Below are positions 26,754 through 35,171 of a stretch of DNA of 64,000 bases, in pieces. The stretch covers positions 623,820 to 687,819 of the forward strand of contig NZ_FNFX01000001.1 in the NCBI RefSeq assembly GCF_900100975.1, written 5' to 3'. Position numbers and translations under genes: made by a program. Within the stretch, counting starts at the first letter, position 1. Every line of letters begins with the position of its first letter. Under the pieces are notes generated by a model that was given only the letters and a program-made list of their open reading frames with translations, did not search any database and had not been told where the DNA came from. The stretch comes from Methylophilus rhizosphaerae. GTDB lineage: Bacteria > Pseudomonadota > Gammaproteobacteria > Burkholderiales > Methylophilaceae.

Positions 26754-27977
26754 TTAAGTCGATGGCGCCACATCAATGCCTGGCGGCACCATGATCTTCG
26801 GCCCGTCGGCATTCGGCCGGATATCAAACTCGAAGATCTCGGTCGGTATCCACAAGGTAGCGCAGGCATTAGGAATATCGACGATGCCGCTGATATGCCC
26901 TTCTACCGGTGCAGTCCCAAGAATCGCCACCGCCTGCTCACCGCTGTAACCAAATTTCTTCAGGTACTCGATCGCGTTCAGGCAAGCCTGGCGGTAGGCC
27001 ACATGGACATCCAGGTAATGTTGCTTGCCGGCTTCATCCACTGAAATACCTTCAAAAATCACATAATCACGGTAAGTCGGTGTGATCGGGCTTGGTTGGA
27101 AGATCGGGTTCTTGATACCGTATTTCTTCACGCCGTCCTTAATCAGGCTGACCTTGATATCCAGGTAACCGGCCATTTCAATCGCGCCGCAGAAGGTGAT
27201 CTCGCCATCGCCCTGCGAGAAGTGCAGGTCACCCATGGAGAGGCCGCCATCTTTCACATAGACCGGGAAGTACACTTTGGAGCCTTTGGTCAGGTTCTTG
27301 ATATCACAGTTACCACCGTGGTCACGTGGCGGCACGGTACGTGCACCTTCCAGCGCCGCCTGTTTGGCAGCATCGCCAGTCAGCTTGCCCATCACGGCTG
27401 ATTGTGGCTCTGGTGGCAGTGCCAGCGCCGGCACACGGTCAGGGTCGGTGGCGATCAGCGCCGCTTCACGCTCATTCCATTTTTCCAGCAACTCGCGTGA
27501 TGGCAGGCAACCGATCAAACCCGGGTGCATGATGCCGGCGTAACGTACTTTCGGCACATGACGGGAGGTGGTATACACGCCGTGGAAATCCCAGATCGAT
27601 TTGCTTGCTTCAGGGAAATGGTCAGTCAGGAAACCGCCGCCATTTTCTTTGGCAAACAGGCCATTAAAGCCCCATTGCTGGTCATCAAAGGTACCCACAT
27701 CGAGAATCTCTACCACCATCAGGTCACCTGGCTCGGCGCCTTCGACACCGATCGGGCCGCTCAGGTAGTGCACCTGGGTCAGGTCCACGTCACGGATATC
27801 GTTGGCACTGTCGTTGTTGCCGATCTGGCCGCCAGTCCAGTCCATACACTCGACACGGAACTCATCGCCAGGTTTGACCATGGCAATCATCGGCAAGTCC
27901 GGATGCCAACGGTTATGAATCTGACCGTCTTGTTCCCATGGCTTTTTATCCAGATCCAGTTTCACTATTGTTTTCAT
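26754..27977 (-). CDS. fmdA: Formamidase (acetamidase/formamidase family)
   Basis: FmdA, 407 residues, hydrolyses formamide to formate and ammonia, so it provides nitrogen, and formate for oxidation. The start at 27977 (MKTIVKLDL) has AGGAG nine bases upstream. Family features are NRWHPDLPMIAMVKPGDEFR, DWTGGQIGNNDSANDIRDVD, GDLHFSQGDGEITFCGA and the glycine-rich middle region. It sits between the porin and fmdB, the arrangement known from Methylophilus. Cytoplasmic. Confidence 0.95.
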   Translation of the reverse strand: MKTIVKLDLDKKPWEQDGQIHNRWHPDLPMIAMVKPGDEFRVECMDWTGGQIGNNDSANDIRDVDLTQVHYLSGPIGVEGAEPGDLMVVEILDVGTFDDQQWGFNGLFAKENGGGFLTDHFPEASKSIWDFHGVYTTSRHVPKVRYAGIMHPGLIGCLPSRELLEKWNEREAALIATDPDRVPALALPPEPQSAVMGKLTGDAAKQAALEGARTVPPRDHGGNCDIKNLTKGSKVYFPVYVKDGGLSMGDLHFSQGDGEITFCGAIEMAGYLDIKVSLIKDGVKKYGIKNPIFQPSPITPTYRDYVIFEGISVDEAGKQHYLDVHVAYRQACLNAIEYLKKFGYSGEQAVAILGTAPVEGHISGIVDIPNACATLWIPTEIFEFDIRPNADGPKIMVPPGIDVAPST

Positions 27978-28033
27978 TACACTCATCTCCTAATTAAGAT
28001 AAAGTTGGGTGAGAAAGGGTTATAAGCTGTTGA

Positions 28034-29203
28034 TTAGAATTGCATCTGCAAGGCGACTTTGACGAAATTAGTATCAGAAGCAGCTGAATAATCTGTTTTG
28101 CCGTAGGTTGCGGTAATCATTGCGTTGTATGGTGCGATCACATAGCTGGCACCAATTTCATATTGCTTGGTATCTGCTGAAGTGCGGACGTTGGTTGCCG
28201 CGGTGGTCGTACCATCTGCATCAAACTTCTGATAGCGGATAAATGGTTTGAATTTTCCCCAACCGATTTCTTGCTGGAACAGATAACCAACCGCAGCGGA
28301 ATAGGCTTTACCCTGTTCGGCCAGAATGGCATTGTCAGTGTCGTAGTCGTAGTAAGCCGCTTCAACCGAGAATGTGCCAGGGCCAACATCTTTCTTCTCC
28401 AGCAGGAAATCGACACTGTATGAGGTGTAATCACCCACCGTCCCCAGGCCACTCACCACACCGTCTTGCTTGTAGCGACCAGCAATACCAATGGCGAGAA
28501 TATCCTTGGCACCGAAGTAGCTACCGGTACCGTAATAACCCGGTTCGGCATCCCAGAAGTCATACTGTACGCGACCTGCATACATCAGCTTGTCTTTGCT
28601 ACCTGCCGCTTCGGATTGCGCGCCCACACCGCTAAAGCGGAAAATGTTGTCACCTTCAAAGGCACCAAATGATACGGCCAGGTGATCTTCCAGGAAGCTG
28701 GTGACCATAGCCACACCTTCGTCGCGGCCAATCACACCGCCGTTCCAGCCATAGCGTGAAGCAATCCCGTTCCAGTAACCACCACCCATGGAGTAGTAAG
28801 GGCCTGCCATGTTGGAGCGATCACTTGGAGAAAGGAAACGCCCGGCCCAGATCGCCACTTCAGGTGTCAGCTGAAACTGTACGTTGGCATCAATCACTTC
28901 AACGTTGCTGCCAACATCACTGCCGCCACCGGATTTCTCAGTATTCAGCATACCCTTGATATATTTGTTGAAAGAACCTGACAAATACAAACGGGCACTA
29001 TCCAGCACAAAGTCATTGGAGCGGTCTTTACCGTTGGCGGCTGCATCTTCCACTGATGAGTAGCTGGTGATAAAACCGAAACCAGCACTGATATACTTGT
29101 CTTCACCAAAGCTGATGGTGGCACCCGCATTTGCCAATTGCGCACCCAGGCCACATGCCATGATGACCGCCGTATGCAAGGCATATCTATTCAAGTTCTT
29201 CAT
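28034..29203 (-). CDS. Outer-membrane porin, FmdC-like
   Basis: A 389-residue exported beta-barrel protein. The start at 29203 (MKNLNRYALH) is preceded by AAAGGGAG. A signal peptide ends at QLANA-G; the mature sequence is rich in alternating aromatic/polar strands (ATISFGEDKYISAGFGF) and ends in a terminal Phe (VKVALQMQF), as outer-membrane barrels do. As the first gene of the amide operon it probably admits short amides and urea, matching FmdC of Methylophilus, but this rests on position and general barrel features. Confidence 0.85.
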   Translation of the reverse strand: MKNLNRYALHTAVIMACGLGAQLANAGATISFGEDKYISAGFGFITSYSSVEDAAANGKDRSNDFVLDSARLYLSGSFNKYIKGMLNTEKSGGGSDVGSNVEVIDANVQFQLTPEVAIWAGRFLSPSDRSNMAGPYYSMGGGYWNGIASRYGWNGGVIGRDEGVAMVTSFLEDHLAVSFGAFEGDNIFRFSGVGAQSEAAGSKDKLMYAGRVQYDFWDAEPGYYGTGSYFGAKDILAIGIAGRYKQDGVVSGLGTVGDYTSYSVDFLLEKKDVGPGTFSVEAAYYDYDTDNAILAEQGKAYSAAVGYLFQQEIGWGKFKPFIRYQKFDADGTTTAATNVRTSADTKQYEIGASYVIAPYNAMITATYGKTDYSAASDTNFVKVALQMQF

Positions 29204-29259
29204 CAAAAACTCCCTTTCTCGTTAAATTTAAAAATCACAATCAATCAAAACTTGCAGCC

Positions 29260-29304
29260 AGATTACCGAGAGGGAGGGAGTGGACAAATACGTCAAATTG
29301 CGTA
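29260..29304 (-). promoter_or_regulatory. Proposed activator-dependent promoter of the porin/fmd/urt/ure operon
   Basis: The 16-bp near-palindrome TACGCAATTTGACGTA (minus strand, 29304-29289) is followed after exactly 23 nt by TAATCT (29265-29260), a -10 candidate. Thirteen of 16 positions match the site at 14923-14938 when both are read in the same relative orientation, and the spacing to the -10 is identical. It is the best candidate binding site for the LuxR-type regulator at 10445-11377. Confidence 0.6.
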
Positions 29305-29364
29305 GTGATAGGCATCGCCAAACATCGCTAGACTGCACATAACAATTTCGGAATAGGAGCCGCA

Positions 29365-29985
29365 ATGCGTTTTTTGACTTACTTCATTTTGATAGCTTTA
29401 TTAGCGGCTTGCGGCGAGCTTTCTTACAAGCGTGGCGGTTCGCAGCAGGATATAGACAGGGCGCACCAGGCTTGCCGCGGCAGCGGTGACCAGCTCGCCG
29501 CTTGCCTGGCTGAACATGGCTGGCAAAAACCCGAAGTCGATGCAATGGACCCGCTGTTTGCGACCATTGATGTTAAGGATAATCACCAGGAAATCATCAG
29601 CAAACCCAGCCCCTTCATTGAAGTGGCGCCAGGGAAACAGGAGAAAAAAGCAGCGCCTGTTGTTGCAAAAAATACACAATCACATACAACAGCTAAAAAT
29701 ACAGCCCCTGTCGAGATACCAACCGCTGATACCAGAGCCAGTAAGGAAGAAAAAACGGATCCGGTCAATCGCTCTACCATTAACGATGGCCCGGATGTCG
29801 AATATGCGATTAACTCGTGGTGGAAAATGGGCGCCTTCCCGCAACAGTTAAAACAAGACCAGCTATCCTGCGAAAAGAAACTGGGCCCTGACTATTTACC
29901 GGACTATCAAACCCAAACGTTCAGGCGGGCGTTTGTCGTGTGCATGCATGATTTGGGGTGGATGGCGATCAGGAACCTGAAGTAA
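29365..29985 (+). CDS. Uncharacterised lipoprotein
   Basis: A 206-residue protein I do not recognise. The first 16 residues form a lipoprotein signal with lipobox LLAAC, preceded by AGGAG-like ATAGGAG. The N-terminal part (about 20-55) has paired cysteines (HQACRGSGDQLAACLAEHGW) and the C-terminal part has another pair (LSCEKKLG, FVVCMHDLGW); the middle is Lys/Thr/Pro-rich and likely disordered. The two Cys-containing, Trp-ended segments look like a duplicated motif. It is divergent from the porin. Confidence 0.7.
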   Translation: MRFLTYFILIALLAACGELSYKRGGSQQDIDRAHQACRGSGDQLAACLAEHGWQKPEVDAMDPLFATIDVKDNHQEIISKPSPFIEVAPGKQEKKAAPVVAKNTQSHTTAKNTAPVEIPTADTRASKEEKTDPVNRSTINDGPDVEYAINSWWKMGAFPQQLKQDQLSCEKKLGPDYLPDYQTQTFRRAFVVCMHDLGWMAIRNLK

Positions 29986-30005
29986 GTCTATGGCTAAACA
30001 TGCGC

Positions 30006-30036
30006 AAGACACGGCTTTGACCGAGCAGTGTCTTTT
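30006..30036 (+). terminator. Probable terminator after the lipoprotein gene
   Basis: AAGACAC and GTGTCTT arms enclose an inner GCT/AGC stem; TTTT and C-rich sequence follow. It lies 20 bp after the stop codon. Confidence 0.5.
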
Positions 30037-30232
30037 CCCCTATTGAAATTCCGGACCTGGCCCTTGAGAAAGCGTGTCATACCCAGCCGTATTGTCAGCA
30101 TATTCTGACATGGCTATCAGAATCATGAGGCTGGCATGTGCCTGAACATTTTTTTAGTATGCGCAAACGCGTGAAATTTCCACGTGTTTATAATAGGCAC
30201 CGCATGTTCCATTTGAATGAAAGAAGGCAATA

Positions 30233-30655
30233 ATGAAAAAATTAGCGATGGGTGTATTACTGATGGCAATGTCTGCAACCGCCATGGCAGACGGCGTTGC
30301 AGTCACCATCGGGCAACCAGGTTTTTACGGGCAGATTGTGCTTGGTAACGCCTATCCCGCACCCCAGCTTGTGTATCCCCAGCCAGTGATTATCCAGCCG
30401 CCAGCAGTTGCCGTGGTACAACCACCCTTATACCTGCGCGTACCCCCTGGCCATATGCAGGAATGGGCGCATTATTGCGGCAATTATGGCGCATGTGGTC
30501 GGCAGGTATACTTCGTACAGGATAACTGGTATCAGAACGTCTACGCACCACGCTATAACGCCCGTGCCACAAAAGGCCATCGCGGCCACCCTCATGGCAA
30601 CCACGGAGATCATGGCAGGCACGAAGGTCATGGACGCGGAAACGGCCATTATTGA
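30233..30655 (+). CDS. Small secreted protein with Pro-rich middle and His/Gly-rich tail
   Basis: A 140-residue protein of unknown function. It has a clear signal peptide (cleavage at TAMA-DG), a Pro/Val/Gln-rich middle, a short domain with two cysteines (AHYCGNYGACGRQVYFV) and a C-terminal 35 residues dominated by His and Gly (HRGHPHGNHGDHGRHEGHG), which could bind metal. GAAGGC lies before the ATG. Two hairpins follow the gene. Confidence 0.7.
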   Translation: MKKLAMGVLLMAMSATAMADGVAVTIGQPGFYGQIVLGNAYPAPQLVYPQPVIIQPPAVAVVQPPLYLRVPPGHMQEWAHYCGNYGACGRQVYFVQDNWYQNVYAPRYNARATKGHRGHPHGNHGDHGRHEGHGRGNGHY

Positions 30656-30661
30656 TTCACC

Positions 30662-30720
30662 GGCGTAGCGCAATTCCCGGGCTACGCCAGCCTGCTGCGG
30701 CAATCGGCAAGATTGCCGCA
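30662..30720. terminator. Two consecutive hairpins between convergent genes
   Basis: GGCGTAGC/GCTACGCC (30662-30669 / 30681-30688) is followed by TGCGGCAATC-GGCAA-GATTGCCGCA (30696-30720). They lie between the secreted-protein gene (+) and the pilus operon (-); the second stem is perfect. No strong T-run is present. Confidence 0.5.
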
Positions 30721-30760
30721 TCCTGATTGACAACAACATCCGTTATCCAGCAGTAGATAT

Positions 30761-32389
30761 TTATATGACTAACGGTTTCTCCTGGCGATACTGCACATCC
30801 TCCAGGGTAATATCCATTCCGCCTACACGAATCCCTAATAAATTGAGTAGCGGATCCAGTAGGACCCGCCCTATTTCGGACAATAACGGACTGATAATCG
30901 TAGAGACGACATTACTGACAATCCCCAGGTCCAGAATCCCCAGCAGTGTCACGTTCAGTAAATTCGGTTGCGCCAGCGCATTGCCCAGGCTGCTACCCAG
31001 CGGACTGGCAACCGACTGGGTTTGTGGCAGGTGATTCCTCACCGGATTTTCCACTGTATATTCCAGCGTTTGGGCATTGGCCGGCTGCAATGGCAGGTTC
31101 AATCCGATGCTGGCAAGCGGAAGGCCCAGTAACGTTGAAATGCGTGCCAGCCCTGTACCGTCGTTATTGGACAATACCAGCGCAGCAATGCCAGGCTTGG
31201 CCTCTATGGTGACTTCTGACTCCCCATCATCCTGCACTATGGTGCGCAACCCGGCAGAACCTGGGGCAACTTCAGCGCCGAGCGCAAGGTCAATACTCGC
31301 CAGCAAAGGAATATTGACCAGCACGCCGACCTTCGCCCTGACCTGCGCCGTCCGGACCGTGGTACATAACGCCCCCTCGCCTGCCGCAGGGCCAATGGCA
31401 AGCTGGGGTGGTTCAACAATGGTCACTTGCGCATTGATACTGGTGATTGAAGGGATATTAATCGCCAGCGGAATAGTCAGCGCATGCTGGCCATTGGCAA
31501 CCATGGCGGTTGTCGAGATCAATGACAGTGCATTCAGGCCTACCGTAGCGGCAGCGCTGGCATCCGGAGTGGTCACGGCCAGTATGTCGCCCAGCCTGAC
31601 GCTTGCCTGGTTCACAGCAAGGTTCGCTATCGTTTGCATCGCAGCGACTATTTGCAAGTCCGCCACACCGCTCTGGTTTGCCGCATTCGCAAACAACGCC
31701 AACAAGTCCCCCACTTGCATATCCGTATTCAGCAAGCCTTGTAATGTACCGACCTGGCCGGATACCGCCAGGATGTCCTGCAATGTAATTCTGGTATTGG
31801 CGATGCCGCGATAGGTCAGCACATCCAGATTAAGAGGTGCCCCCAGCATGCCGCCCAAGAGTTTGTTCAGCAGTGTAGATTGTTCACTACTGAGGCTGGC
31901 AGTAAAACTGCCGGCACTGAAAGCGGCCAATAGTGGATCCGCAACCGATACAGCCTCTGCGCGCAGGATCACCGTGTGACCAAGCAACCCACCAGCCATC
32001 AGGCTCCCAGGTACTTCCCTTGTGGTCCGGACATACACTGCGTCATGGCTGCCATCGGCAGTAAACTGCCGTATTCCCTGTACGGTTTCCAGCTTTCCCA
32101 GCAATACCTGATTAGGCGCAGCAGAAAGCTGTCCGCTGAAACCGTTATTGGTCGCAGCCACTTGTGCCATTTGCATGACGTTCTGCAAAGTCGCATTGCA
32201 GCCAAGATGGCGTGCAGCACTGATAGCCGACATATCCGCGATGGATTGTAATTGCTTTTTTTGCATCCACAGACGCCCGCTATCGACCACCAGGGCAGTC
32301 AACAGCACAGCCAGCAGCAGCACAAGCACGCCAACGAGGCCGATGGCCCCGCGCTGGAATTGGCCTCTAGTGCGTGGTGGATGTCTCAC
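30761..32389 (-). CDS. TadG-like pilus-assembly protein (DUF2134 type)
   Basis: A 542-residue protein whose N-terminus (RGAIGLVGVLVLLLAVLLTALVVDSGRLWMQKKQLQSIAD) is the TadE/TadG-like membrane anchor (quoted by its ends: RGAIGLVG to LQSIAD), followed by a DUF2134-like extracytoplasmic region of hydrophobic repeats. The GTG at 32389 is chosen because GGAG lies ten bases upstream; it overlaps the previous gene by 23 bp. A TTG at 32419 is less likely. It is the last gene of the Tad operon. Confidence 0.8.
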   Translation of the reverse strand: MRHPPRTRGQFQRGAIGLVGVLVLLLAVLLTALVVDSGRLWMQKKQLQSIADMSAISAARHLGCNATLQNVMQMAQVAATNNGFSGQLSAAPNQVLLGKLETVQGIRQFTADGSHDAVYVRTTREVPGSLMAGGLLGHTVILRAEAVSVADPLLAAFSAGSFTASLSSEQSTLLNKLLGGMLGAPLNLDVLTYRGIANTRITLQDILAVSGQVGTLQGLLNTDMQVGDLLALFANAANQSGVADLQIVAAMQTIANLAVNQASVRLGDILAVTTPDASAAATVGLNALSLISTTAMVANGQHALTIPLAINIPSITSINAQVTIVEPPQLAIGPAAGEGALCTTVRTAQVRAKVGVLVNIPLLASIDLALGAEVAPGSAGLRTIVQDDGESEVTIEAKPGIAALVLSNNDGTGLARISTLLGLPLASIGLNLPLQPANAQTLEYTVENPVRNHLPQTQSVASPLGSSLGNALAQPNLLNVTLLGILDLGIVSNVVSTIISPLLSEIGRVLLDPLLNLLGIRVGGMDITLEDVQYRQEKPLVI

Positions 32390-32636
32390 GCTCGTACAAC
32401 TCCGGGATGGGTTTCTCAAAGCTCTTCAGGTAGCGCTTGTGCACGCTGTCCATCACTTCGCCGGAAATCGGTTGCGGATGGGAAGAAGCAGATTTTCCCG
32501 AGCGTTGCAGCTCCAGCCATTGTTGCGTGGGCGATAGCGCTTTGCCTTCTGCCGGCGACGTAGCCGGCTGCTCATCTGCCATGGCGTTGCTCAGGCTTAA
32601 AAAGCCGCTTAGCATCAGAAGAAGAATATATTTCAT
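32367..32636 (-). CDS. Small exported DUF3613-like protein of the Tad locus
   Basis: An 89-residue protein with a signal peptide (MKYILLLMLSGFLSLSNAMA) and a short conserved segment LSPTQQWLELQRSGKSAS. A strong AAGGAGG precedes the ATG. Proteins of this kind occur in beta/gammaproteobacterial Tad loci between tadD and tadG; function is unknown. Confidence 0.75.
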   Translation of the reverse strand: MKYILLLMLSGFLSLSNAMADEQPATSPAEGKALSPTQQWLELQRSGKSASSHPQPISGEVMDSVHKRYLKSFEKPIPELYERETSTTH

Positions 32637-32653
32637 GGAGCCTCCTTGCGGTA

Positions 32654-33340
32654 TCAGGGCATTGCCCGCGGGTTGTCTTGTGCCAACTGCTGTAATTGCT
32701 GCATTTCTTCTGCCACTATCCCGAACTGTTTTGCGAATGCTTCAGCCCTGGGAATGTCTCCCTGGCGGTAAAGCAGCAGGACAAGATTATTGGCCGCCTG
32801 CCGGTAATCCGGTGCCAGTTCCAGCGCGGTCAGGAATTCATGCAGGGCAAGTTCGTAATCCCCTGCCTGCATCAATACATAACCATGATCATTGCGGATA
32901 GTATGGTCCGTTGGCAATGCACGGCTGGCTGTCTCAAGATAACGCAGGGATGCCTGCAGGTTTCCCGCATGACTGGCAATAAGCCCTAGCCCGCGGTAAG
33001 CGTGACCGGATACACAGCTGCTAGTTAACTGTTCGTAAATAGCCTGTGCCTGCCCCCCACGCCCGGTTTGGCGCAAGGCATTCGCCCGGAGCAACTCGGC
33101 CTGTTCGCTTTTGATGCGGGCGGCATCAAGGTGCGCAAGGGCCGCATGAGGTTTTCCCTCTGCCAGCATTTGCCGGATCAGGCCCAGTTTTGCCGCCTCT
33201 TCGGCAGAAACTTCCGCGCATGGTTTATCTGCCACCCGGCTTTCACGCCCGGTACTGGTGGATGTATCAGCGGCAATCGCATGTGGGATGTGATGCAGCA
33301 GCATCCATGCGAGTACCATCCCTAGTGTGATTCCTCTCAT
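32654..33340 (-). CDS. tadD: TadD-like TPR protein of the Flp pilus
   Basis: A 228-residue exported TPR protein (signal peptide ending at AIA-AD) with four to five tetratricopeptide repeats, including GYVLMQAGDYELALHEFLTA followed by LELAPDYRQAANNLVLLLY. TadD-type proteins assist secretin/outer-membrane assembly of Flp pili. Its start overlaps tadC by ATGA. It is not an obvious lipoprotein, unlike many TadD proteins. Confidence 0.85.
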   Translation of the reverse strand: MRGITLGMVLAWMLLHHIPHAIAADTSTSTGRESRVADKPCAEVSAEEAAKLGLIRQMLAEGKPHAALAHLDAARIKSEQAELLRANALRQTGRGGQAQAIYEQLTSSCVSGHAYRGLGLIASHAGNLQASLRYLETASRALPTDHTIRNDHGYVLMQAGDYELALHEFLTALELAPDYRQAANNLVLLLYRQGDIPRAEAFAKQFGIVAEEMQQLQQLAQDNPRAMP

Positions 33341-34251
33341 AAGCCACCCACTCCTTTCAACGCGTTGGCCAGCCCGATAAATCCCGGCCCGGCCAGGAAG
33401 GCCATCAGGGCAGGAAACAGGAACAACATCATGACAATCGACATCTTGGCGGATAATTTGCTCACATATTCGCGCAACACTGATATCTGGCGCTGTTCCA
33501 CCAGTATGGTGTATTCAGCCAGGGACTCCCGGATATTGCCGCCATAGCGCGTCACCTGTTTAAGCATGGCAATCGTGTCGTTCAGTTCCGGCACTTCCAG
33601 CGGGATGGTCATTTCAACCAGGGCATCAGCACGATCCTGGCCGGTTTGTATACGCTTGGTCACCAACTGCAATTCATCAGCAAGGTTGGGAATCAGGTCC
33701 CGTCCCTGTTTTTCAATGATCAGCAGAATATGTTCCATGGACAGGCCAGCTTCAAACAGCATGCGCAGCAAATGCAAGAATGGAATGACTTCTTTACTGA
33801 TAGCCTCACGCCGCTTCTGCGCTTTCCAGCGTAATAACCGGCGAATCAGCACAAATGTGGCGGCAAACACAAAGAACAGATGGAAAAATACCTGCATCCA
33901 GGCATCCTGCTGCAATAGGGCATAACATGCCGCAGCAAAACCAAGCACGACCGGCAACCCCCACGCCAGTAACAGGAAAATGAATGTTGCCCTGGCGCCA
34001 GGCCAGCCGGCCTGTATCAGCAAACGCTGTATTTCTTCCCGTTCACTGCGGGAAATCTTGTCCAGTATTTCCTGCAGGGTTTCTTCCAGATCCAGCGGCC
34101 CGAATTTGGCTGAGATATGGATACCCTCTTGTTGCAAGGCTTCACGGAAACGCCGCTGGATATGCCTGGGGTGACTATCCCGGGCGCTGTAAAAGAGAAG
34201 CGCGGCTGCCAGCAGCATGAGAAAAATAGTGACTGTCCACAGCATATTCAT
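33337..34251 (-). CDS. tadC: TadC, Flp pilus inner-membrane platform protein
   Basis: A 304-residue T2SF-domain membrane protein. The start at 34251 (MNMLWTVT) is chosen for GGAG nine bases upstream, two bases after the tadB stop. It has an N-terminal helix, a T2SF helical core (PFLHLLRMLFEAGLSMEHIL, LKQVTRYGGNIRESLAEYT) and C-terminal membrane segments. Confidence 0.9.
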   Translation of the reverse strand: MNMLWTVTIFLMLLAAALLFYSARDSHPRHIQRRFREALQQEGIHISAKFGPLDLEETLQEILDKISRSEREEIQRLLIQAGWPGARATFIFLLLAWGLPVVLGFAAACYALLQQDAWMQVFFHLFFVFAATFVLIRRLLRWKAQKRREAISKEVIPFLHLLRMLFEAGLSMEHILLIIEKQGRDLIPNLADELQLVTKRIQTGQDRADALVEMTIPLEVPELNDTIAMLKQVTRYGGNIRESLAEYTILVEQRQISVLREYVSKLSAKMSIVMMLFLFPALMAFLAGPGFIGLANALKGVGGL

Positions 34252-34253
34252 CG

Positions 34254-35171
34254 TCAGACACTCCTCAACATCCGCCAAAGTATGAGTGCTCCCACTCCTT
34301 GCAGGATCAATGCGCTCATCAACATGGTCTGCCCGGATGCATCCTGCAATAACAAGCTGAGGTAACTGGGGTTCATCACCATGATATAAGCCGCGATTAC
34401 GATAGGCGTCAATCCGAGTACCCAGGCAGTCATTCTTGTTTCGCCAGTCATGGCTGCCAGTTCCCGGCGGGCCAGTTCCTGCTGGCGCACCATTTTCACG
34501 ATACTATCCAGCATGTCACGCGGACTACTGCCGTAGTTATTGCTGATGCGCATGGATAACGCAATCAGGTTAAGTTCACGCAAATTGTGGAGTTTAGCCA
34601 CTTCGGTCAGGCTTTCCACCATGTCCGCGCCCAGGTCTGCTGCACGGATCACCCGTCCCAGGATATACCGTAACGGGGGCAATGCCTCATTTGATGCAAA
34701 CCGGATGGCGCTTTCCAGGCTACGCCCGGTACTCAGGCTACGTAATACCTGATCAATAAAAAGCGGGATCTGGGCAACGATTTGTGCACGGCGCCGGCGT
34801 AAACGGCTGTATGGTAGCAAAAAACCGAAAACAAACAGGGTAGTACCACAAATCAGGAAGGCGCCTATTGCGCCATAGAGTAACCAGCCGGCAAGGCCAA
34901 TGATGATCAATACCGCCGGGAGGATAATGGCATGTTTTTTCCGCAACTCAAATCCGGCATAAATGGAAGCGCGCACCTTAAGTAAACGCCAGAAAGAGGT
35001 AGGGGTGTCAGAGGCATTTCCAGGTACAGCCATGCCACAAGGCAGCACGGTTCTGAAATTATGCAGCATGCGCTCCCTGAATCTCGCTTTCTTGCTCTGC
35101 CTGAACATCCAGGTGGCTAACAGCAGCATCCCTATTCCGCCCACAATGAATGATACCGTCAGCATCCTCAT
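34254..35171 (-). CDS. tadB: TadB, Flp pilus inner-membrane platform protein
   Basis: A 305-residue T2SF-domain protein, the partner of TadC at the inner-membrane platform for pilin polymerisation. It has two N-terminal helices, the core segment QIPLFIDQVLRSLSTGRSLE and C-terminal helices. The start overlaps the tadA stop by one base (TGATG). Confidence 0.92.
   Translation of the reverse strand: MRMLTVSFIVGGIGMLLLATWMFRQSKKARFRERMLHNFRTVLPCGMAVPGNASDTPTSFWRLLKVRASIYAGFELRKKHAIILPAVLIIIGLAGWLLYGAIGAFLICGTTLFVFGFLLPYSRLRRRRAQIVAQIPLFIDQVLRSLSTGRSLESAIRFASNEALPPLRYILGRVIRAADLGADMVESLTEVAKLHNLRELNLIALSMRISNNYGSSPRDMLDSIVKMVRQQELARRELAAMTGETRMTAWVLGLTPIVIAAYIMVMNPSYLSLLLQDASGQTMLMSALILQGVGALILWRMLRSV

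Noticed and set aside
29237-29260. Possible sigma-54 promoter before the porin (TGGCTGCAAGTTTTG)
   Set aside because: The GG-N10-GC rule is not met; the -12 element reads TG in place of GC.
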